DNA of 64,000 bases, from the NCBI GenBank assembly GCA_019423565.1, contig JAHZBE010000001.1:62001-126000 (forward strand), written 5' to 3'. The notes beneath the pieces were generated by a model. The model saw only the letters and a list, made by a program, of their open reading frames with translations. It had not been told where the DNA came from and made no database searches. The stretch comes from a bacterium. GTDB taxonomy: Bacteria > Bacillota_I > Bacilli_A > RF39 > UBA660. The position numbers and the translations under genes were made by a program. Below are positions 23,437 through 30,473 of the stretch, in pieces (position 1 is the first letter of the stretch; the number at the start of each line of letters is the position of its first letter).

Positions 23437-25176
23437 ATGAAGAAATACAATAATAATGATTTTAATATTAAAAATGTAGGCGAAAATGTTGAACTTTATG
23501 GATGGGCTTCTAAAGTTCGTAATCTTGGAGGACTTATATTTATTGATTTAAGAGATAGAAGCGGTAAAGTACAACTTGTAATTAATCCTGATAATAATTG
23601 TTATGAAGAAGCATCAAAAGTAAGGAATGAATATGTTTTAAAAGTAAATGGTGTTATAGAAGAAAGACAATCTAAAAATCCTAATATGGCTACAGGGGAA
23701 ATAGAGGTAAATGTCAGTTCTCTTGAAATATTAAATGAAGCTGCTACACCTGTATTTGGACTTGATAAAGATGATGTTTTAGAAGATACTAGACTTAAAT
23801 ATAGATATTTAGATTTAAGACGTGATAATATTAAAAATAATCTTATTACAAGACATAAAATAACTATGGCTGCTAGAAAATTCTTATCAGATAATGGTTT
23901 TATAGAAGTTGAAACACCAATACTTTCTAAATCAACACCAGAAGGAGCTAGAGACTATTTAGTCCCAAGTAGAGTAAATAAGGGAAGTTTTTATGCACTT
24001 CCACAAAGTCCACAAATATATAAACAATTACTTATGATTGGTGGAATTGAAAAATATTTTCAAATTGCAAGATGTTTCCGTGATGAAGATTTAAGAGCAG
24101 ATCGTCAACCAGAATTTACTCAAATTGATATGGAAATGAGTTTTGTAAGCGAAGAAGATGTTATGGATAATACAGAAAAATTATTTCAAACAATATTTAA
24201 AGAAGTAAAAGGTTATGATATAAAACTTCCACTTATGAGAATGAAATATGATGATGCGATTAACTATTATGGATCAGATAAACCTGATTTAAGATTTGAT
24301 ATGAAAATAAATGATGTTACTGATGTATTTAGTAAATGTGATTTTGAATTATTTAAAAGAGAACTTGAAGATAATGGTATTATAAATGCAATTGTTGTAA
24401 AAAATGCAGCTGATAAATACTCTAGAAAAGATATAGATAAATTAACTGATTTTGTTAAAACATATAAAGCAAATGGTTTATTCTTCTTAAAATATAATAA
24501 TAGTGAATTTGCAGGTAGTATTGCAAAAATATTAACTGATGAAGTAAAAGAAGAATTAATAAAGAGTTTATGTCTAGAAGAAAACGATTTAATATTTGTA
24601 ATTGCTGGTAAAAAACTAATTACTAAAACAAGTCTTGGAGCACTTAGATGTAAACTTGCTAGAGATTTAGATTTGATTAAAAAAGGTGATTATAAATTTC
24701 TTTGGGTAACTGATTTCCCATCATTTGAATGGAGTGAAGAAGAAAATAGATTTGTCGCATGTCATCATCCATTTACTGCACCTAAAGATGAAGATATAGA
24801 TAAATTATTAACAGATAAAGAACATTGTTATTCTAAAGCATATGATATTGTTTGTAATGGTTATGAAGCAGGTGGTGGATCTATTCGTATCCATAATGCA
24901 GATGTACAAGAAAAGATGTTTGAAGCACTTGAATTAACTAAAGAAGATATTGAAGAAAAATTTGGTTTCTTTGTAAATGCATTTAAATATGGAACTCCTC
25001 CTCATGGTGGACTTGCAATTGGTCTTGAAAGACTTACAATGCTTTTATGTGAAACAGATAATATAAAAGATGTAATAGCATTTCCTAAGACATCATCAGC
25101 AAGTTGTCTTATGAGTGAAGCACCTAATAGTGTTTCAGAAAAACAATTAGAAGAATTAAATATAATTGTTAAGTAG
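23437..25176 (+). CDS. aspS: Aspartyl-tRNA synthetase
   Basis: 579 residues, bacterial-type AspRS. N-terminal OB-fold anticodon domain (VELYGWASKVRNLGGLIFIDLRD), class II motif 2 ARCFRDEDLRADRQPEFTQ, a GAD insertion domain in the middle (about 290-410), and motif 3 GGLAIGLERLTMLL. Follows hisS in the usual Bacilli order, although here four genes and two terminators separate them. Ribosome site AAGAAGTGAG. Confidence 0.97.
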   Translation: MKKYNNNDFNIKNVGENVELYGWASKVRNLGGLIFIDLRDRSGKVQLVINPDNNCYEEASKVRNEYVLKVNGVIEERQSKNPNMATGEIEVNVSSLEILNEAATPVFGLDKDDVLEDTRLKYRYLDLRRDNIKNNLITRHKITMAARKFLSDNGFIEVETPILSKSTPEGARDYLVPSRVNKGSFYALPQSPQIYKQLLMIGGIEKYFQIARCFRDEDLRADRQPEFTQIDMEMSFVSEEDVMDNTEKLFQTIFKEVKGYDIKLPLMRMKYDDAINYYGSDKPDLRFDMKINDVTDVFSKCDFELFKRELEDNGIINAIVVKNAADKYSRKDIDKLTDFVKTYKANGLFFLKYNNSEFAGSIAKILTDEVKEELIKSLCLEENDLIFVIAGKKLITKTSLGALRCKLARDLDLIKKGDYKFLWVTDFPSFEWSEEENRFVACHHPFTAPKDEDIDKLLTDKEHCYSKAYDIVCNGYEAGGGSIRIHNADVQEKMFEALELTKEDIEEKFGFFVNAFKYGTPPHGGLAIGLERLTMLLCETDNIKDVIAFPKTSSASCLMSEAPNSVSEKQLEELNIIVK

Positions 25177-25195
25177 CAAATAATGCTACTTTTTC
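25171..25195 (+). terminator. Intrinsic terminator after aspS
   Basis: Perfect eight-base arms AAGTAGCA (25171-25178) and TGCTACTT (25184-25191); the stop codon lies in the left arm. Confidence 0.8.
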
Positions 25196-25220
25196 TTATA
25201 AGAATATAATTTAAAAATTC

Positions 25221-25249
25221 TTGACAAGTCTTGTTGTATATGTTAATAT
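25221..25249 (+). promoter_or_regulatory. Strong promoter for the gene at 25277
   Basis: TTGACA 25221-25226, 17-base spacer, TAATAT 25244-25249 with an upstream TG (25241-25242): consensus -35 plus extended -10. Confidence 0.8.
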
Positions 25250-25276
25250 AACTTTCACGAAGGGGAGATGAGAATA

Positions 25277-25627
25277 ATGCAAGATGTTGTTAATGAGGAA
25301 TTTTTTGAAGAACTTGCAAATGATTATGAATTTAATAGTAAAGCAGTAAAAAAGTGGTGGAATATATTAACATCAAGTTTTGATTTTATCCAAAGTGATG
25401 ATATTGGGGCAATTTGTCTTACTAGAGTTGTTGATTATAGAAATCAAAGTTATCAAGCCCATAAACGTGATCGACATTTTAAACGCAGTAATGTAACAAA
25501 AGATATCATCAGAGCGGTAAAAGAAACTTATCCAATATATTTTGACCAACCAATAGAGATCAAAATTGATGAAGAAAAAATTTTAGTTTATTCTAAAGAA
25601 GAATTAGATTCATATCAACAATTGTAG
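25277..25627 (+). CDS. Small soluble protein of unknown function
   Basis: 116 residues, no family recognised. No signal or membrane segment. N-terminal helix NEEFFEELANDYEFNSKAVKKWWN, a central basic patch QAHKRDRHFKRSN and an acidic C-terminus; the basic patch could bind nucleic acid. ATG 25268 is in frame but only one base after AGGGGAG; ATG 25277 is at proper distance and is preferred. The strong promoter suggests high expression. Stands between aspS and the 6S RNA gene. Confidence 0.6.
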   Translation: MQDVVNEEFFEELANDYEFNSKAVKKWWNILTSSFDFIQSDDIGAICLTRVVDYRNQSYQAHKRDRHFKRSNVTKDIIRAVKETYPIYFDQPIEIKIDEEKILVYSKEELDSYQQL

Positions 25628-25736
25628 AATTGTATTTTTTTAAACTAAGTGTATAACGTTTATATTAACTTTAATCTTATATTATGTATAAAAAAGTAAA
25701 GTTTTGTCAAAAGACTTTATTTTCTTATTATGAATA

Positions 25737-25745
25737 TGATATAAT
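25737..25745 (+). promoter_or_regulatory. Extended -10 promoter of the 6S RNA gene
   Basis: TG at 25737-25738, then TATAAT at 25740-25745. Weak -35. Predicted transcript start about 25752. Confidence 0.6.
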
Positions 25746-25751
25746 TAAATT

Positions 25752-25927
25752 GCCTAGAAGAGATACAGGTGTAATAAAACCGACTAAATGACTTATAAGG
25801 GAATCAGAATTAGTAGGTGGTGTTGAATACTTAAATTTATTTAAGGATCCTAAAGCCTATTATGGGATGCCCACCTGCACATATGTGTAGGTTTATAGTC
25901 CCTGCCTCTTTCTTAGGCATTTTTTTG
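25752..25927 (+). ncRNA. ssrS: 6S RNA
   Basis: About 175 bases without a convincing protein frame. The ends pair: GCCTAGAAGAG near 25752 with CTCTTTCTTAGGC ending at 25918, followed by a T-run. Between them the arms are partly complementary (TAGTAGGTGG with CCCACCTGC), giving one long irregular hairpin with a large internal loop, as in 6S RNA, which binds the housekeeping RNA polymerase in stationary phase. Position agrees: Bacillus bsrA lies between aspS and yrvM (tcdA), exactly as here. The 3' end abuts the tcdA ribosome site. Confidence 0.8.
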
Positions 25928-25939
25928 TGAGGTAAAAAT

Positions 25940-26632
25940 ATGTTTGATAGATTAGAAAGATTAATTGGTAAAGAAAATTTAAATGAGTTACATACTAAGA
26001 CAGTCGCTGTTATAGGAGTAGGTGGTGTTGGTGGATACGTTGTTGAAACGCTTATTAGAAATGGTATAGAAAACATTATAATAGTAGATGCTGATACCAT
26101 AGATATAACAAATAAAAATAGGCAAATAATTGCACTTGATTCAAATTTAAATATGAAGAAAGTAGATGCATTTGAAAAGAGAATAAAAGATATAAATTCT
26201 AAATGTAATGTAACTAAATATGATATATTTTTAAACGAAGAAACTAAAAAGATATTGTTTAACAATAAAATAGATTATTTAGTAGATTCATGTGATACAG
26301 TAACTACAAAGATAATGCTTATTAGAGAATGTTTAAATAGAAATATCAAATTTATATCAAGTATGGGAACTGGTAATAAATTTGATCCTACTAAATTAAA
26401 AATAATGGATCTTAAAAAAACAAGTTATGATCCACTTGCTAAAGTAATAAGACATGAAATAAATAAATTAAATATAAATAATGATATAACTGTATTATCA
26501 AGTACAGAAATGCCTGTTAAAACAGGAATTAGAACACCAGCATCTTATAGTGTAGTACCAAATACGGCAGGTATATTAATTGCTGATTATATTCTAAAAG
26601 ATATATTAAATGATTCAGTTATAAATGTATAA
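25940..26632 (+). CDS. tcdA: tRNA threonylcarbamoyladenosine dehydratase
   Basis: 230 residues, ThiF/E1-like. It cyclises the t6A37 base of tRNA to ct6A using ATP. Nucleotide-binding AVIGVGGVGGYVVETLIRNG, ADTIDITNKNRQ, then SSMGTGNKFDPT and SYDPLAKVIRHE, all specific to the TcdA (CsdL/YrvM) group. Its ribosome site GTGAGG begins right after the 6S terminator T-run, so it may be read partly by read-through from the 6S promoter. Confidence 0.93.
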   Translation: MFDRLERLIGKENLNELHTKTVAVIGVGGVGGYVVETLIRNGIENIIIVDADTIDITNKNRQIIALDSNLNMKKVDAFEKRIKDINSKCNVTKYDIFLNEETKKILFNNKIDYLVDSCDTVTTKIMLIRECLNRNIKFISSMGTGNKFDPTKLKIMDLKKTSYDPLAKVIRHEINKLNINNDITVLSSTEMPVKTGIRTPASYSVVPNTAGILIADYILKDILNDSVINV

Positions 26633-26633
26633 T

Positions 26634-26670
26634 AAAAGGAACAATTATTTACTTTGTTCCTTTATTTTTT
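26634..26670. terminator. Bidirectional terminator between tcdA and rarA
   Basis: Perfect arms AAAGGAACAA (26635-26644) and TTGTTCCTTT (26654-26663). T-run on the plus side; the right arm is in the rarA coding end. Confidence 0.75.
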
Positions 26671-27868
26671 TTATTCTTTGATCTATAAGTGCTAAATTTT
26701 GTTCATATTTACTAGTTAATTTAGGCTTATAATATACTTTATTTATTAAATTGTCTGGCATATATTGTTGAACTACATAACTACCTTTATAATCATGAGG
26801 ATATTTATAAATAGTAGAATCTATTCTAATTGTTTCTGGAATAGGGTAGTTATTACCACTTTCAATATCTTTAATTGCATCATGTAGTGCGCTATATGCA
26901 CTATTTGATTTAGGAGATAATGCCATTTCTGTAATTGTAACAGATAAAGGAATCATTGCTTCTGGCATTCCAACTCTTTCACAAGCATTAATGCAAGCAT
27001 CAACTTTAGGACCCATTGATGGATTAGCAAGTCCAATATCTTCATAAGCAATAACTGTCATTCTTCTATAAATACTATCTAAATCTTCAATTACAAGAAG
27101 TCTTGCAAGATAATGTAATGCTGCATTTACATCTGAACCTCTAATTGATTTTTGAAATGCACTAAGTAAATCATAATGACCTGTTTCATCTTTATCAGCA
27201 AATAATGCAGGTTTATTATTTATTTTAGTTACAACATCCATAGTTATATTTTTATCACTAGTAGAGTAATAGCATATTTCAAGTAAATTATAGGCACTTC
27301 TAAGATCTCCTGACGATAGTTTTGCAATGTATTCTATTACATCTTTTTTTATTTTTATGCCTTTTAAATCTTCACATTTAATAGCTTTATTAAGTCCTTC
27401 TATAACTTCATCTAAAGTAAGAGGCTTAAGTTCAAATATTTGACATCTACTTCTAATTGCCGGATTAATTTTGTGATATGGATTAGATGTAGTAAGACCA
27501 ATTAAAGTAATAAGTCCAGATTCTAGATGTGGAAGTAGTATATCTTGTTTATCTTTATTAAGTCTATGTATTTCATCCATTATAAGTACAATACCATCAT
27601 ACATTTTTGCTTCTTCTATTACAACTTCTATATCTTTTTTATTATTAACAGTTGCGTTAAGTACTCTATATTTTTCATTTATAGATCCTGCGATAGCGCA
27701 TGCGATAGATGTTTTACCAATTCCAGGATTACCATATAGAATCATGGAAAATATTCTTTTATTATTTATAAAGTTTCTAATAGGAGCATTTTCTCCAACT
27801 AAGTGTTTTTGACCGATAACGTCGTCAATTGTTTTTGGTCTTAATTTAAGTGCGAGTGGTGTATTCAT
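26645..27868 (-). CDS. rarA: Replication-associated recombination protein A
   Basis: 407 residues. AAA+ ATPase of the clamp-loader group that acts at stalled forks. Walker A GNPGIGKTSIA, Walker B IVLIMDEIHRLNKDKQD, sensor 1 LIGLTTSNPYHKINPA, then the MgsA C-terminal tetramerisation region (ALHDAIKDI). The frame opens at 27886, but that ATG lies in the ribosome site; ATG ending at 27868 follows GAAAGGA by nine bases. Convergent with tcdA, its usual neighbour in Bacilli. Confidence 0.95.
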   Translation of the reverse strand: MNTPLALKLRPKTIDDVIGQKHLVGENAPIRNFINNKRIFSMILYGNPGIGKTSIACAIAGSINEKYRVLNATVNNKKDIEVVIEEAKMYDGIVLIMDEIHRLNKDKQDILLPHLESGLITLIGLTTSNPYHKINPAIRSRCQIFELKPLTLDEVIEGLNKAIKCEDLKGIKIKKDVIEYIAKLSSGDLRSAYNLLEICYYSTSDKNITMDVVTKINNKPALFADKDETGHYDLLSAFQKSIRGSDVNAALHYLARLLVIEDLDSIYRRMTVIAYEDIGLANPSMGPKVDACINACERVGMPEAMIPLSVTITEMALSPKSNSAYSALHDAIKDIESGNNYPIPETIRIDSTIYKYPHDYKGSYVVQQYMPDNLINKVYYKPKLTSKYEQNLALIDQRIKKIKEQSK

Positions 27869-27918
27869 ACTTATCAGTCCTTTCATATATAATTATACAA
27901 TAATTTATCAATTATTCA

Positions 27919-27924
27919 TATAAT
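27919..27924 (+). promoter_or_regulatory. -10 box placing transcript start at the ATG of 27930
   Basis: TATAAT ends five bases before ATG 27930 and no ribosome site is visible, the arrangement of a leaderless mRNA. Confidence 0.4.
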
Positions 27925-27929
27925 TTATT

Positions 27930-28310
27930 ATGGATAAAGATAAATTAGATAAGTTAAAAGATATTAAAATAGAAAATTTTGTTTGGGTAATTTATATAAT
28001 AATTATTATTCTTAGTTATTACGCAAATAGTCTTGAAAAGAAGTTTTTTTTATATGATGATGAAAAAAGTAAAAAGGAGTATCAAGAATTAATGATTTTT
28101 ATATTCTTAATATTACTTATTGTGTATTATTATTTTGCCCAAGATGGATATAATAAAATTATGGAATTAAATGAAAATGATTCAAATAAAAAGAAAGTAT
28201 TATCATATGCAGCATTTACAGGTTCATTTTTAATTTTAATTAGTGGAATTATATTTTTATATATTTTGATTGTTGATGATGAAATAGAAACAGAAATAGC
28301 ATTTAATTAA
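27930..28310 (+). CDS. Small membrane protein of unknown function
   Basis: 126 residues with three predicted membrane helices (about 17-34, 52-70, 92-115) and charged loops rich in Lys, Asp and Glu. No family recognised. No Shine-Dalgarno-like sequence precedes the start, and a TATAAT lies only five bases upstream, so the message may be leaderless. Divergent from rarA. Confidence 0.6.
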   Translation: MDKDKLDKLKDIKIENFVWVIYIIIIILSYYANSLEKKFFLYDDEKSKKEYQELMIFIFLILLIVYYYFAQDGYNKIMELNENDSNKKKVLSYAAFTGSFLILISGIIFLYILIVDDEIETEIAFN

Positions 28311-28375
28311 AAACTAACAGAATGTTAAGAATATATTGGCTAATGTATCATAAATGATATATTTTGCTTAGAGGT

Positions 28376-28606
28376 GATTATATATCAGTTGTATTAACAA
28401 AAGGAATAGTGTAAAACTTAAAAGTATTTGATAAGCAAGAGAAAAAAATTAACGATAAAGATTTTGATTTAATTGAAAGTATTTTAAGAAAATATATTAA
28501 TTTAGATAATTATTGTATAAAAAAAGAAGATGATTTTATCGAGTTTTATTTAGAAGAAGAGTTTATAAATGAAAACTTGAATGAATATTTAATTGAAGGA
28601 AAATAA
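28376..28606 (+). pseudogene. Decayed small gene without start codon
   Basis: A ribosome site (GAGGTGAT, 28371-28378) is followed by a frame reading DYISVVLTKGIV, a stop at 28412-28414, then a 63-codon open stretch beginning NLKVFDKQEKKIND and ending NEYLIEGK at TAA 28604-28606. No ATG, GTG or TTG is placed to start it. The codon pattern and acidic composition look coding, so it is probably a gene inactivated by loss of its start and a nonsense change. Family not recognised. Confidence 0.5.
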
Positions 28607-28610
28607 ATCG

Positions 28611-28763
28611 TTGAATAATAAAAAATATGAAAAAATAATGTATAATGGATCACATTATTTAATCGCAGACGAAATAGATGGTTATATTTATACAGCAAAT
28701 GTAAATGATGAAGATGATGGAATTATATTTAAAGGACAAAAAGAAAAATTAAAATCTATATAA
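28611..28763 (+). CDS. Short protein related to the gene at 29365
   Basis: 50 residues from TTG 28611 (site GAAGGA ten bases upstream) or 41 from ATG 28638. Sequence YNGSHYLIADEIDGYIYTAN aligns with FNDIDYAILDEIDNFIYTVN in the gene at 29365, including spacing, so the two are paralogs resembling the DUF1292/YrzB type of small acidic proteins. This copy ends early. It follows the decayed gene by four bases. Confidence 0.5.
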   Translation: MNNKKYEKIMYNGSHYLIADEIDGYIYTANVNDEDDGIIFKGQKEKLKSI

Positions 28764-28778
28764 GATTTTTTGAAGTAT

Positions 28779-28812
28779 ACCAATAGAAGATATGTTCTAT
28801 TGGTTTTATTTT
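28779..28812 (+). terminator. Intrinsic terminator
   Basis: Perfect ten-base arms ACCAATAGAA (28779-28788) and TTCTATTGGT (28795-28804), then TTTATTTT. Confidence 0.85.
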
Positions 28813-28898
28813 AAAATTTTGTAAAATAGGTGTAAATGATATAATTAAATATTTAATTTTTGTAATAACATGTTATATTTATATTGGAGGGTACAAAA

Positions 28899-29375
28899 AT
28901 GAAAAATAGATATGAAAAAATGAAAGAAGAAGCAAAGAAAAGAAACGAAAAAAGAAGAAAAATAGTTAAGGTAGAAAGAAGTGTCATTACATTTGCACTT
29001 GCAACCTTTGTTGCTATATCTGCAAAACAATTTTATAACGAAAAAAAAGGTGAATATATAATAAGAGATGGATTTAGGAAAGATGTTTTATCTGGTGTTA
29101 GTAATACTGATTCACAAAATGAAGGATTGAGTTTTTATATTGGTACAACACGTTATTCTTATGAAGATGCTATAGATTATTTTAAAAATGAGGCAGAAGA
29201 ACATGGATATAATGATGTACAAACTTATATAGCATTAAAAGGTGAAATAAATTCCAATGTGGCTAAAGATGTTGTTGGAAGAAGTATAGATAGTAGTGAT
29301 ATAATCAAAGAAGCATACAAGACATATAATACGGGTTCTATAGAAAAAGAAGAGGGTGTCGGTTATGGAAAATAA
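28899..29375 (+). CDS. Single-pass membrane protein of unknown function
   Basis: 158 residues. A very basic N-terminus (KMKEEAKKRNEKRRKIVKVE), one membrane helix (about 31-47, VITFALATFVAISAKQF), then a soluble extracytoplasmic or cytoplasmic domain with TTRYSYEDAIDYFKNEAEE and DIIKEAYKTYNTG. No family recognised. The start is ATG 28899 behind GGAGGG. The last 11 bases overlap the next gene, so the two are co-translated. Confidence 0.6.
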   Translation: MKNRYEKMKEEAKKRNEKRRKIVKVERSVITFALATFVAISAKQFYNEKKGEYIIRDGFRKDVLSGVSNTDSQNEGLSFYIGTTRYSYEDAIDYFKNEAEEHGYNDVQTYIALKGEINSNVAKDVVGRSIDSSDIIKEAYKTYNTGSIEKEEGVGYGK

Positions 29376-29601
29376 GAAATTAGAAGCAGTTACATTTAAC
29401 GATATTGATTATGCGATATTAGATGAAATAGATAATTTTATTTATACAGTAAATGTAAATAATGCAAACGATATTAAGATTTTTAAAACTAAAATAGAAG
29501 AAGATAATGAAATATTAGAAGAATTATCAGAAGAAGAACAAAGTGTTGCATTAGTTAAATTTTATGAAAAACATAAAGATTTAGTAAGTAAAAATGAATA
29601 A
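29365..29601 (+). CDS. Small acidic protein, DUF1292-like
   Basis: 78 residues, strongly acidic. EAVTFNDIDYAILDEIDNFI then IYTVNVNN resembles the beta-hairpin start of DUF1292/YrzB proteins, whose function is unknown. Its ribosome site GAGGGTG and start lie inside the end of the upstream gene. Paralog of the short frame at 28611, so this locus has duplicated. Ends at a terminator. Confidence 0.55.
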   Translation: MENKKLEAVTFNDIDYAILDEIDNFIYTVNVNNANDIKIFKTKIEEDNEILEELSEEEQSVALVKFYEKHKDLVSKNE

Positions 29602-29613
29602 TTTAAATGTCAT

Positions 29614-29641
29614 AAAGTTAGATTTAATTTCTAACTTTTTT
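29614..29641 (+). terminator. Intrinsic terminator
   Basis: Arms AAAGTTAGA (29614-29622) and TCTAACTTT (29630-29638), then a T-run. Confidence 0.8.
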
Positions 29642-29687
29642 TAATTTTTACATAATATTTAAAAAATATGAAAAATATGAAAAATAT

Positions 29688-29750
29688 TTCATATGAATAT
29701 TGCTTCATATGAAAAAGTATGATATCATGTATATGAAATTTATTTCATAT
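29688..29750. promoter_or_regulatory. Promoter with three palindromic operator-like sites
   Basis: TTCATATGAA occurs at 29688-29697 and 29704-29713, and a third inverted repeat ATATGAAAT/ATTTCATAT spans 29731-29750. The promoter is TTGCTT 29700-29705, 17-base spacer, TATCAT 29723-29728, so the second site covers the -35 and the third lies at and after the transcript start. AATATGAAA is also repeated in direct orientation at 29665-29685. Likely operators for the TetR regulator encoded at the end of this operon (32880). Confidence 0.7.
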
Positions 29751-29761
29751 AAGGAGGAGCT

Positions 29762-30472
29762 ATGAATAATTTTATAGAATTTAAAAATGTAACAAAAGGT
29801 TACAAAATAGGTGATAAAACTTATAATGCACTTGATAATGTAAGTTTTTCATTACCAAAGGGGGAATTTGTTTGTATACTTGGTCCATCAGGAGCAGGTA
29901 AATCAACACTTTTAAACTTACTTGGTGGAATGGATACTGCAACAAGTGGTGATATAATAATAGATAAAGAAAATATATCTAAAAAAAGTGATAAAGAACT
30001 AACTAGTTATAGAGCAGAAAATGTAGGATTTATATTCCAATTTTATAATATACTTCCAACATTAACAGTTTTAGAAAATGTTGAAATAGTAAAGGATATT
30101 GTAAAAAAGTCTAAATCAGCTAAAAAGATACTTAAAGAGGTAGGACTTGAAAACCATTTAAATAAGTTCCCTAATCAATTATCAGGAGGTGAACAACAAA
30201 GGGTATCAATCGCAAGAGCAATTGCTAAAAATCCTAAATTACTTTTATGTGATGAACCTACTGGTGCACTTGATTCAAAAACAGGTGTAGAAGTATTAAA
30301 ATTACTTAAAAAACAATGTGATGCAAATAACGGAGAAAATACAGTTATTATAGTTACACATAATGCTTTAATCGCAGAAGTTGCTGATAGAGTAATTAGA
30401 CTTAAAAATGGTCAAATAGAAAGTAATACAGTAAATAAACATCCTAAAAACATTGATGAGGTAGAGTGGTAA
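29762..30472 (+). CDS. ABC transporter ATP-binding protein (MacB/LolD type)
   Basis: 236 residues. Walker A GPSGAGKSTLLNLLGG, Q-loop FIFQFYNILPTLT, signature LSGGEQQRVSIARA, Walker B LLLCDEPTGALD, H-loop VIIVTHNA. Belongs to the MacB/FtsE-like group that energises FtsX-type permeases. Ribosome site AAGGAGGAG. The permease follows after one base, and a TetR regulator ends the unit; this matches drug or peptide efflux operons induced by their substrate. Confidence 0.93.
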   Translation: MNNFIEFKNVTKGYKIGDKTYNALDNVSFSLPKGEFVCILGPSGAGKSTLLNLLGGMDTATSGDIIIDKENISKKSDKELTSYRAENVGFIFQFYNILPTLTVLENVEIVKDIVKKSKSAKKILKEVGLENHLNKFPNQLSGGEQQRVSIARAIAKNPKLLLCDEPTGALDSKTGVEVLKLLKKQCDANNGENTVIIVTHNALIAEVADRVIRLKNGQIESNTVNKHPKNIDEVEW

Positions 30473-30473
30473 T

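Noticed and set aside
25837..26265. Minus-strand protein frame across the 6S RNA and tcdA
   Set aside because: It is antisense to tcdA and the 6S pairing; no ribosome site and no recognisable product.
29661..29750. CRISPR-like short repeats
   Set aside because: Repeats are about 10 bases, irregularly spaced and palindromic over a promoter; they fit operators, and no cas genes are present.
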